Source: Acidobacteriota bacterium (GTDB lineage: Bacteria > Acidobacteriota > Blastocatellia > Pyrinomonadales > Pyrinomonadaceae). Taken from it: DNA of 64,000 nt. A program made the position numbers and the translations under genes. This document shows, one piece after another, positions 34,796-42,489 of this stretch. The notes under the pieces were generated by a model. That model saw nothing but the letters and a program-made list of their open reading frames with translations. It ran no database searches and was not told the origin of the DNA. Location of the stretch: the NCBI GenBank assembly GCA_016718135.1, contig JADKEF010000009.1, positions 92,126 to 156,125 of the forward strand, given 5' to 3'. How positions within the stretch are numbered: position 1 is the stretch's first letter; every line of letters starts with the position of its first letter.

Positions 34796-35725
34796 TTATT
34801 TCTCCTGCAACAGCTTAAGCAAGGCTTTAGCATTTTCGTTTTTAGGGTTAACTTTCAGAGCTTTCGCACAATTCTCGCGAGATTGTGAAAATTTTCCGAG
34901 AGCATATTGATTCAGAGCCATTCCGTATAGGGTGGCGTCATCGTCTGGTCTAAGCCTGTCGGCAGTTTCTAAGTTTTCAAGCGACTTTTGATGTTTCCCG
35001 AGATCGTAATAAACCGTTCCTAGATTGAAATAAGCATCTACATATTTGGGCTCGAATTTTATGGCTTGCTCAAGATGGAAAATAGCCTCTTCGCGCTTCC
35101 CGAGTTCAAGTTGGGTGACGGCAAGCTTGAAGGAGGAAACGTCCGGTTTTATTTTCTGTTTTAAGCACTCGGTAAAGACCTCTGCTGCCCGATCATTTAC
35201 TTCCAAGTCGTAGAGCCGTATCCCGAGATTGAAAAGATCGTTGCCTTTCTTCGAATCCATGAAAAGACGGAATGAATCATTGGAGACCAATGGTTTCGTT
35301 GGGTCTGCATTTCCAACGTCCCATCCATCATATGTCGCCACCATAAATCGGCTGGCTAAGACGCGGAACTCCTCTTCTCTTTTAAGCAGCGAATCTACGG
35401 AATGAGCCTCCGTCTTTTCGACATGCAGAACACAAACTCCGTCGTCATTCCTTTCAAGGCGGACGAGCGAATAATTTTGTTTGATGAGATTCGCGGCAAG
35501 ACGTTCGAGCTTTGCCTTATCTCTGTCGAAAAAAAAGTATCCGTAAAGCAAAGGCTTATTGGTGTTGACGCCCTGAGCCCCCAGCCTGTCAAAGATCAAA
35601 TGAGTTAGTTCCATTTTCGTTTTGTCAGTTGAGGTCGCACTTTTCTGTGCGTACGCGCTGGCGATGCCAGCAAACCAAATCATGATGACGAGCAAATATG
35701 TCCGCTTTCTGATGATCGAGTTCAT
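34796..35725 (-). CDS. Secreted protein with RraB-like domain and TPR repeats
   Basis: 309 residues beginning with a signal peptide (to about ASAYAQ, residue 26). Residues 58-140 resemble the RraB/DUF695 fold: GYFFFDRDKAKLERLAANL, then FRVLASRF and the characteristic YDGWDVG end. The C-terminal half has at least three TPR units (NDLFNLGIRLYDL; AYFNLGTVYYDLGKHQKSLE; TLYGMALNQYALGKF). RraB itself is a cytosolic inhibitor of RNase E, so an exported version must do something else. ATG 35725 has an AGGAG site and follows the GH57 gene start-to-stop by three bases, so both are probably co-transcribed. Confidence 0.75.
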   Translation of the reverse strand: MNSIIRKRTYLLVIMIWFAGIASAYAQKSATSTDKTKMELTHLIFDRLGAQGVNTNKPLLYGYFFFDRDKAKLERLAANLIKQNYSLVRLERNDDGVCVLHVEKTEAHSVDSLLKREEEFRVLASRFMVATYDGWDVGNADPTKPLVSNDSFRLFMDSKKGNDLFNLGIRLYDLEVNDRAAEVFTECLKQKIKPDVSSFKLAVTQLELGKREEAIFHLEQAIKFEPKYVDAYFNLGTVYYDLGKHQKSLENLETADRLRPDDDATLYGMALNQYALGKFSQSRENCAKALKVNPKNENAKALLKLLQEK

Positions 35726-35728
35726 GAC

Positions 35729-37360
35729 CTAGCTCCTATAGATCTTATAGTTGATTTCCTCGAAGATATTATCTCGACTTTCAATCTCAGCAAGCAACTC
35801 TTCGTCCACCTCGCCCGATTCGAGCATTTTCGCAAGCATATTGAAACGCTGGATGTGCGACTGAAATCGCCGTGATGAATACTGTACCGTCGTGCCCTGA
35901 TAGATTTGGAACGCCCAATCAGATGATTGTGCGAGGAGGAGTTCGCGGGCGAGTTGGTTCAAAATACGTTCCGCCGGGACGCCTGAGTCTTCGCCCGTAG
36001 AGCCGACGAGGGCGTCATCGTTTTCGGCAAAGCGGTTCGCGTATTCCGTCATACGCCGCTCGGCGTCGTGCTGGTATGGGTACATCCACGAGTTTCCCTC
36101 GTTGATCCAGACCTTGTAATAACCATTTTCACCCCAGCTTGAGGCGGTTGGTTTTTGGACTTGAATGGGCAATCCGCTGTCGAGAAAATCGCCCGGCGTG
36201 ATGCACTGGATCTCGGTTTGATCGTAGTGGATCTTCTTGAAGAAAAAATCGATAAACTGCGGCCCCTCGAACCACCAATGGCCGTAAAGCTCTGCGTCAT
36301 ATGGACTTACGACGAGCGGCGGATGCCCTTCGAAGGTTTCCCGGAGTAAGTGAGCCTGCTTGATGCGTTCGCTGATAAAGTGAGCGGCGTTCTCTGCCGC
36401 TTTGTCGCGGGCCATCGCGGGGATGTATGGTTCCTTACGATTTTGCGGTACGTCGCGGCCGGTGATGCGGTGATATTTCAAGCCCAAATGGCGGCGTTCG
36501 CCGTCGGCGTGGAGGTGCGGTTTGAGATAATCAAGCGGAGCATCCCAGCCAATGTCGCGGTAAAATTCGCGATACAGAGCGTTGCCGGGATAGCCGATCT
36601 CAGCCGACCAAACTTGCTGGCTCGTCTCGACGTCGCGTGCAAACACAGCCGTTCCATTTGGTGTCACGACCGGAGCGTGAACACCATATCGCGGCCGCGG
36701 ATCCCCGTAAAGTATTGCGTGGGTGTCGCTAATGAAGTACTCGATGCCCGCATCTTTCAACAGATCTTCGACGCCGGGCTCGTACGCACACTCAGCCAAC
36801 CAGATTCCTCGCGGCTGTCGTCCAAAGTGCTTCTTGTAATTTGTCACTGCCAGCTCGATCTGAGCACGACGAGCTTCGTGTGTCGAAATCAGAGGCAAAA
36901 ATCCGTGTGTCGCACAGCAAGTAATGATCTCGATCACGCCCTCGTCCTGCAGCTCTTTGAAGGCGTTGACGAGGTTTCGCTTGTAGCGTTCGTTCCAGAG
37001 ATTGAGCGAAGAAATTAGGTTCTCGACGTACATTTTGGCTACGTCGTGAAACTCGGGCGACTCGCTGCGCGTGCGAAATTCTTCTTTGACCGCGAGCTCG
37101 ATGAGATTTTCGAGATGATGTGTGTAACGTTCCTGCAGCAGCGGGTCGGCGAGCATCTCGCACAACGGCGGCGATACGTTCATCGCAAGCCGGGGCTTTG
37201 CTCCCGATTCGTGGAGGGTCTGAAAGATGAAAATTAGCGGTAGGTAAACCTCGGTGATCGCCTCGTAGAGCCAATCTTCCTCAAGAAACTCAGGATATTC
37301 CGGATGCCGAACAAACGGCAGGTGTGCGTGGAGAATAAGGCTGAAGTATCCGAGGGGCAT
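35729..37360 (-). CDS. GH57 1,4-alpha-glucan branching enzyme
   Basis: A 543-residue GH57 (DUF1957-containing) enzyme that transfers alpha-1,4 chain segments to make alpha-1,6 branches in glycogen. The first motif HAHLPFVRHPE is at residues 11-21. The nucleophile is E190 in GIWLAECAY and the acid/base is D355 in SPYDAELYGHWWFEG. The C-terminal helical region contains GSTGEDSGVPAERILNQLAREL. The neighbour is a DUF4912 protein, a common partner of GH57 enzymes. An amylase role is less likely given the WLAECAY motif and length. A repeat hairpin lies upstream of the start. Confidence 0.9.
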   Translation of the reverse strand: MPLGYFSLILHAHLPFVRHPEYPEFLEEDWLYEAITEVYLPLIFIFQTLHESGAKPRLAMNVSPPLCEMLADPLLQERYTHHLENLIELAVKEEFRTRSESPEFHDVAKMYVENLISSLNLWNERYKRNLVNAFKELQDEGVIEIITCCATHGFLPLISTHEARRAQIELAVTNYKKHFGRQPRGIWLAECAYEPGVEDLLKDAGIEYFISDTHAILYGDPRPRYGVHAPVVTPNGTAVFARDVETSQQVWSAEIGYPGNALYREFYRDIGWDAPLDYLKPHLHADGERRHLGLKYHRITGRDVPQNRKEPYIPAMARDKAAENAAHFISERIKQAHLLRETFEGHPPLVVSPYDAELYGHWWFEGPQFIDFFFKKIHYDQTEIQCITPGDFLDSGLPIQVQKPTASSWGENGYYKVWINEGNSWMYPYQHDAERRMTEYANRFAENDDALVGSTGEDSGVPAERILNQLARELLLAQSSDWAFQIYQGTTVQYSSRRFQSHIQRFNMLAKMLESGEVDEELLAEIESRDNIFEEINYKIYRS

Positions 37361-37365
37361 AAACG

Positions 37366-37454
37366 CAGTTGTCAGTTGTCGGTGGTCAGTTGTCAGTCGC
37401 TACTCGAAGAATCGCATAACTACTAACAACCGACAACTGGCTACTGACAACTAG
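37366..37454. repeat. Hairpin of the AGTTGTC-word type
   Basis: The left part reiterates CAGTTGTC words (37366-37397) and the right part (37420-37452) carries their complement GACAACT, with imperfect pairing. It fills the gap between the DUF4912 gene and the GH57 gene, and its right arm includes the DUF4912 stop codon. Confidence 0.7.
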
Positions 37455-38731
37455 CGAAGAGAATGCGAGCTAACCGGATTATATCGCGGTGCGAATGTTG
37501 CTCCGCTTTTCGATGAGATGTTCTTTGTCTTGAGTGTCTTTGGAAAATGCACAAGGCTCGCTCCGTAGACGGCTGAACCGAATTCTTCTTCAGTCCACTC
37601 GGCTTCGTCGATATCGAAGTATTCCGTCAACGCCGCCAAAGCATTCGCCGCTTTTAGCTTTTCGGTATTCGCCTGCAGGATCGCAAAGAGTGCGGGGCTG
37701 ACGCGTGTTCTGAGTTCTTCGAGCGTAAAGCCGGATGCAAGTGCGAGCATTGCGTAGCGGATGTCCTCGGCTGAAATTGCATTGAGATCGTGCTTGTTCG
37801 AACCGATGAACTGAGAAAACGCAACCTGAGTCGTGTTCTCGGCCGCGTGAACGTCATCCCCGGCCATCGCTACGTCAAAGGCGTCACGCGAAAATCCGGC
37901 GACATCGAGGACCTCGGCGAACTTGTTCGCCGAAACCGTCCACTGAGCGTCACTCGCCGGACGTGAGCTCGGCGAACGTCGTGGTGTCTGGATCGTGTTC
38001 GAATAAATGACGCGGAAATATGGGCGATTTACGGCATAAAATCCGATCTCCGCTTGATATTCGCTGTCAGGTTCGACCGAGAACCACCAATTTCCCTCGG
38101 CCTCGCACGGATGAATTTGCTCGGTGCCGCGTTTGATATCGGTGAGTTTTAGGACAAGGGTGTAGCTGCCCAGATTGTCACCAAAAATATTCTTGAGCTG
38201 CTTCCACGGGTTTTGACACACCGACCAGTAGAAATAGAGCCGCGTCGGCGATTGCATAAGCAGCCGAGCACGGTTTTCTTTCTCGAGTTCGGGGAGCGAA
38301 ACGTCGGCAAGGGCCTTGAATACGGGTGAAAGCTCCACTGTTGGTTCAGCCGCTGCGAGATCCGCAGCAACGTCAAGATCAGCTACCTTTGCTTTTGCAG
38401 CTTTCTTGACAGGCTTTTTCGTTGTTTTCTTTGCAGGTCCGGCAACTGCGATGGTCTTGGTTGCGGAGGCCTTTTTAACAGCACGTTTCTTGACCGGTGA
38501 AGATTCTGTTGCAGGAGCAGCAAAGGCGTCGGTTCCAATCGAAGTGACAGGTGCGTCGACCTTCTTGGCGGAACGTTTGATCGGTGCTTTTGCCTCAGCT
38601 TTGACAGCCTTAACAGCACGTTTTATCGGAGCTGATACCTCTACTAATTCAGCAAATGGATCGACGGAGGTCGACTTTTTGGCGACCTTCTTTGTCGTCG
38701 TCGCGTTCTTCTTGGCAATATTCGTTTCCAT
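37451..38731 (-). CDS. DUF4912 protein with histone H1-like Lys/Ala-rich N-terminus
   Basis: 426 residues. The first 130 are a low-complexity Lys/Ala/Thr tail with KKXXKK and AKKTTKKPVKKAAK patterns like H1-type or nucleoid-binding tails. A DUF4912 domain (about 150-260) follows, with RLLMQSPTRLYFYWSV, EGNWWFSVEPDSEY and FRVIYSN; this fold resembles carbohydrate- or SH3-like modules. The C-terminal 160 residues are not assigned. DUF4912 and GH57 genes are often adjacent, so a glycogen-linked role is plausible. The basic tail could bind nucleic acid or polyanionic surface polymer. Confidence 0.8.
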   Translation of the reverse strand: METNIAKKNATTTKKVAKKSTSVDPFAELVEVSAPIKRAVKAVKAEAKAPIKRSAKKVDAPVTSIGTDAFAAPATESSPVKKRAVKKASATKTIAVAGPAKKTTKKPVKKAAKAKVADLDVAADLAAAEPTVELSPVFKALADVSLPELEKENRARLLMQSPTRLYFYWSVCQNPWKQLKNIFGDNLGSYTLVLKLTDIKRGTEQIHPCEAEGNWWFSVEPDSEYQAEIGFYAVNRPYFRVIYSNTIQTPRRSPSSRPASDAQWTVSANKFAEVLDVAGFSRDAFDVAMAGDDVHAAENTTQVAFSQFIGSNKHDLNAISAEDIRYAMLALASGFTLEELRTRVSPALFAILQANTEKLKAANALAALTEYFDIDEAEWTEEEFGSAVYGASLVHFPKTLKTKNISSKSGATFAPRYNPVSSHSLR

Positions 38732-38794
38732 AACACAAAAACCGCAAACTAAAGTATGCGGCTTTGAGTGTAAAGTGACAAGTTGTCGGTAGTA

Positions 38795-39610
38795 TTACGG
38801 GGTGCCGTCCGATGCTCCAACCGCAGATTTTCTGTAGCTTTTTAGCTTGATCTCGATCTTACCGTATTGCGAATCGATCCGCGCTTTAACTGGAAGTCGT
38901 CGCGTGTCGTCCGTGACCCAAAGAACCATCTTGCCCTTCTGTTCGATAAGGCGGCCGCGGCCAAATACTTCTGGTTCGATCTTGAAACACCAGACTTTGC
39001 CGAGTTCGGTACTCTGCTGTTCACGGCGAGTCACGACGACAGGAAGCCTGTAAACAAGGCCGGAATCGCTCACCGTCAGCTCAAATCTTTTGCCGACCAC
39101 AAGCGGCTGCATTCGCAAAGCATATATAGCCGAAACCATATCGTGAGCGTTGCCTGGCAGATCCGACGCGATGCGTCGTGGCGGGCGATTGAGATCTTTC
39201 GGATCGGTTTCGATCCAAGTTACACTTTTTTCCGAGTAATCAAACAAAGCGTTGCTCTCGCGGACGCGTTCTTTCTGCACGTCCCGTTTAGTTGTCGTGA
39301 CGATGCGAAAGTTCTCGAGGTCAACGGTAGATACGTAGTTTTGAACGAAGCTGTATCGGAAAAGTCTTAGCAGGGTTCCTTTCGAGACAGCATCTGTTTT
39401 AACAATTAGCTCTTTCGAATCGGGTGCTGCCGTGGCGGTAAAGGTCATTTCGGCGACGGAGACGCTGATCTTTAACCGGCTCACTTTTCCCTCATACGTG
39501 ATCGTCTCACCCGCGAATGCTCGGCCGGGTTCCAACTGCGCGGAGACCACAATGGCAGATACCGCGATGACGGCGAGAAAAAAAATCGACCTTAGTAGTG
39601 AGATGTTCAT
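38795..39610 (-). CDS. DUF3108 secreted protein
   Basis: I start at ATG 39610 (MNISLLRSIFFLAVIAVSAIVVSAQ), which gives a proper signal peptide and about 271 residues. The body is a beta-rich DUF3108 domain: GETITYEGKVSRLK, FRIVTTTKRDVQKERVRES, DMVSAIYALR and MVLWVTDDTRRLPVKARI are the recognisable blocks. DUF3108 proteins are periplasmic or exported with unknown function, thought to be LolA/LolB-like lipid-interaction folds. The start lies four bases past the stop of the methyltransferase gene, so they form one transcript with the GT9 gene upstream. Confidence 0.82.
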   Translation of the reverse strand: MNISLLRSIFFLAVIAVSAIVVSAQLEPGRAFAGETITYEGKVSRLKISVSVAEMTFTATAAPDSKELIVKTDAVSKGTLLRLFRYSFVQNYVSTVDLENFRIVTTTKRDVQKERVRESNALFDYSEKSVTWIETDPKDLNRPPRRIASDLPGNAHDMVSAIYALRMQPLVVGKRFELTVSDSGLVYRLPVVVTRREQQSTELGKVWCFKIEPEVFGRGRLIEQKGKMVLWVTDDTRRLPVKARIDSQYGKIEIKLKSYRKSAVGASDGTP

Positions 39611-39614
39611 CGAT

Positions 39615-40160
39615 CTAGGGTAGAAAATACGCCTTCGCCACCAAAACAGCGATTGCCATTGCGACGCCGATCGCCGCACGGTATTCACGATACTGCAAGT
39701 ATAGCTGAAAATCGAACGCGGTACCCGTACTTTTCCATGGTGTGATACGCGGGATCAACATTGGAACGTTGCTCTCGTAGTCATCAAATTCCTCACCGAA
39801 AATGCGGCGAATGTCATCTGCTTCGACGCGCATAACGGGTAAATAGATGCCGATGAACAGCACACAGAAAACGATCGCCAGCCACCAAACACCGGCGGCG
39901 AGCGTAAATCCAACGCCCATTAGCAAGCTGCCGACGTATAGCGGATTTCGAGTGTGAGCGTAGGGGCCGCTGATGGCAAGCTCCTTCGCCTTTCGAATAT
40001 GCCCGGAGGCCCATGCACGGATCAATACACCGATGATCGCGATCGCACTGCCGATGGCAAGGCTCAATGCCGTCGGTTTCGCAAAGATGATGAAGACCAC
40101 CGCAAAGATGAACCCGAGCGGTACGCGTATGCGCTGAAGTGTCCGTTTGTTAAAGGCCAT
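39615..40160 (-). CDS. Isoprenylcysteine carboxyl methyltransferase-like membrane protein
   Basis: 181 residues with about four membrane helices. The family core is GPYAHTRNPLYVGSLLMGVG (near 84-103) and the SAM-contacting C-terminal RVEADDIRRIFGEEFDDYESNVPMLIPR. ICMT/PEMT-like proteins methylate lipids or prenylated groups; the substrate here is unknown. Its ATG overlaps the GT9 stop (TAATG). Position between an LPS-type glycosyltransferase and DUF3108 suggests envelope lipid modification. Confidence 0.85.
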   Translation of the reverse strand: MAFNKRTLQRIRVPLGFIFAVVFIIFAKPTALSLAIGSAIAIIGVLIRAWASGHIRKAKELAISGPYAHTRNPLYVGSLLMGVGFTLAAGVWWLAIVFCVLFIGIYLPVMRVEADDIRRIFGEEFDDYESNVPMLIPRITPWKSTGTAFDFQLYLQYREYRAAIGVAMAIAVLVAKAYFLP

Positions 40161-41191
40161 TAGTTGTTAGCGAGCCTCTTCGAAACAGCATCGAAAACAG
40201 TTTCTGTCTCGATGTCCATACAGATCCATTTGCCGCAAGTGCGACGATGACAGTCGAAGCGGCAATCGATGTCGCTTCGTTCGACGACAATATCGGCGGG
40301 AAACGGACTGCCATTTCGCCACCATTCCGTCGGCCCAAAGATGCCTACGACCGGGGTTCCTGCCGCAATTGCAATGTGCGTCGGGCCCGTGTCGCCTCCG
40401 ACATATACTCTAGCCTTTTTCGCAAGTTCGTAAAATCCCTTGAGACTCGGTTGTGCCAGGGTCGCCCGGCCCGAGTTGCTGTTAGCGGCGACGGTCCGCG
40501 CGAGTTCCGTCTCCCGCGGGCCGGTCGCAACCACGGACATTAGGCCCTTTTCTTCCCAAAGCCTATCGGCAAGGCGGCCAAATTTCTCGGCGTGCCATAA
40601 TTTTGTAACCCAACCGCCGCCGGGATTCAGGATGGCAAAATTGCCACCTGTCCGTGCAATGATCTCTTCGGCCTCGGAGATGTGCTCGGTCTTTGTCGCG
40701 ATCGGAAACTCAATTTCATTGGTCGTCGGAAAACCAAGGGCTCCGCTCGCTAGTGCCAAATTCTTGTGAATGATGTTGATCTGACTCGGAACTGCTACCG
40801 TATCGGTCAAAAGAACACGGCTCGATGCTTCTCGAAGGCCGTCGCGGGAAAAGCCCCAGCGATGCCTTGCTCCTGACAATTTCGCGATCATCGCTGATTT
40901 CCAGAGGCCTTGAAAATCGATCACTACATCGAATTTGAATTTGCGCAAATTGCGGATCTGCTTGCCTAAGCCAAGAAGCATCTCCTCGATCACCATCCCA
41001 CCTCGCATCGATTTGGTATCAACCTCGATGAGGTTATCGATCAGAGCATTTCCCCGAAGCATCTCGGCGACATTCTCTTCGACGACCCATGAAATATTTG
41101 CGTCTGGAAAGGCACGGCGAATCGCAGCAAGCGATGGCAGGGTATGTATGATGTCCCCGATCGAGCCGAGCTTAACGATCAGAATGCGCAT
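40160..41191 (-). CDS. Glycosyltransferase family 9 (lipopolysaccharide heptosyltransferase-like)
   Basis: 343 residues with two Rossmann domains. The N-terminal MRILIVKLGSIGDIIHTLPSL is the standard GT9 opening. The ILNPGGGWVTKLWHAEKFG block and C-terminal VGGDTGPTHIAIAAGTPVVGIFGPTEWWRNGSPF bind ADP-heptose in WaaC/WaaF. The closest resemblance is to heptosyltransferase I. It is first in a leftward three-gene envelope operon. The C-terminus has a Cys-rich stretch (DCRFDCHRRTCGKW) not usual for WaaC but common in some GT9 proteins. Confidence 0.88.
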   Translation of the reverse strand: MRILIVKLGSIGDIIHTLPSLAAIRRAFPDANISWVVEENVAEMLRGNALIDNLIEVDTKSMRGGMVIEEMLLGLGKQIRNLRKFKFDVVIDFQGLWKSAMIAKLSGARHRWGFSRDGLREASSRVLLTDTVAVPSQINIIHKNLALASGALGFPTTNEIEFPIATKTEHISEAEEIIARTGGNFAILNPGGGWVTKLWHAEKFGRLADRLWEEKGLMSVVATGPRETELARTVAANSNSGRATLAQPSLKGFYELAKKARVYVGGDTGPTHIAIAAGTPVVGIFGPTEWWRNGSPFPADIVVERSDIDCRFDCHRRTCGKWICMDIETETVFDAVSKRLANN

Positions 41192-41371
41192 AAGTCATTC
41201 TAGACGGACGATGCAGGACCGCAAAATCGGTCTCTATCAGAAGTCGGGCAATTACCCGGCGTCAGAAGTTTTCTCTATGCAAACGGTCTGTGAATATGGA
41301 TAATGGAAGATTCCAGATAGTTTCCGGACAAATTGCTACCAAGCTTTAAAAAATTAAACAAGGATGTTGAT
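41192..41371. promoter_or_regulatory. Divergent gap between GT9 operon and metallopeptidase gene
   Basis: 180 nt without a gene. It must hold promoters for both directions. I see no palindrome and no TTTCACGCAT element like that found before the later cluster genes. Confidence 0.4.
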
Positions 41372-42489
41372 ATGAAAAGTTTCGCAAAGATTGCGTCGCT
41401 GGCGTTGGTCATCGGCCTGGCTCTCACACTGATATGGACTACCGGTACTACTAAAGCTCAGGAACAAGAATCCTCTCCTTCGTCGAGCGGCATGCAATCT
41501 GAGCTTTGGTCGCGTGTATCCGAGGATCAGATCGCGTCGCGAGGAAGTCGTGCGTTGATCCCTGAGAAGTACCTTACCTTTAACGTCGACAGTGCGCGGC
41601 TCCGGGATTCATTGCGTCGTTCGCCTGAGGAATTTTCCGATTCAGCCCGCAAATCGCGCAACGTTATAGAACTTCCAAAACCGGACGGTACCTTTACACG
41701 TTTCCGTGTCGAGGATTCGCCGATCCTTTCGCCCGAGATCGCGAAACAACATCCTACCTGGAGAACCTATCAGGCCTATAGCATCGATGAGCCCGGCGTT
41801 ACGGCAAGGCTGGATATGACCGATAGCGGTTTCCACGGCTACGTCTTTGCTCTCGAAGGCACGTATTCCATCGATCCTTTTCAGGCTAATGACGTAGATA
41901 ACTACATCGTCTTCTATAAGAAGGAATTTGGTGCTCCGCCCAGCGGATTTCACTGTCGTATCGATGAACTGCTCAAGGACGAGCCAAATCTTTTCGAAGC
42001 TCAGGAACCTGCGATACTGGCTCCGGAGTTTACACATGGATCGCAGCTACGTACCTATCGAATAGCTGTGGCGACCACTTTCGAATATACAACTTTTTTC
42101 CGCCAGGTTGGCGACAGCGATGCCCAGGCTCAGGCAAGAGCATTGAATCAGGTAGTAACCAGCGTCAACCGTATCGATGGTGGTTTATGGAAAGGAGCTG
42201 TCGGTAAGATTCACGTTGGTCTCCGGTACGAATTTGACATACGTAGTCAACCCGGAAGTGCCGGCAAACTATGGCAATGATGGCTCGGGACTGACCTTGA
42301 ACGCTAATCAAGCACAACATTGACACGGTCATCGGAAGTGCGAACTATGATTTCGGACACCTTTTCGAGACAGGTAATGGCGGGGTCGCTCAGCTCAATT
42401 CGGTCTGCGGTGGATCTAAGGCCCGAGGCCTTTCGGGCCTTCCAAATCCAACCGGCGATCCTTTCGACGTTGATTACGTTGCTCATGAG
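41372..42489 (+). pseudogene. N-terminal half of a secreted metallopeptidase, broken by frameshifts
   Basis: ATG 41372 (preceded by AAGGATG) opens a signal peptide (to about KAQ) and a pro-region clearly homologous to that of the metzincin at 11608-15324 (LWSRV, RVEDSPILSPE, WRTYQAYSIDEPG, SGFHGYV, SIDPFQAND). The frame fails at about 42180, where an extra base follows VNRIDG, and again at about 42310-42317. Reading through the shifts recovers VRFTLVSGTNLTYVVNPEV and SANYDFGHLFETGNGGVAQ, continuing into the zinc motif at about 42482. Two compensating shifts near 42549 and 42567 follow. Error or decay cannot be told apart here. Confidence 0.75.
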
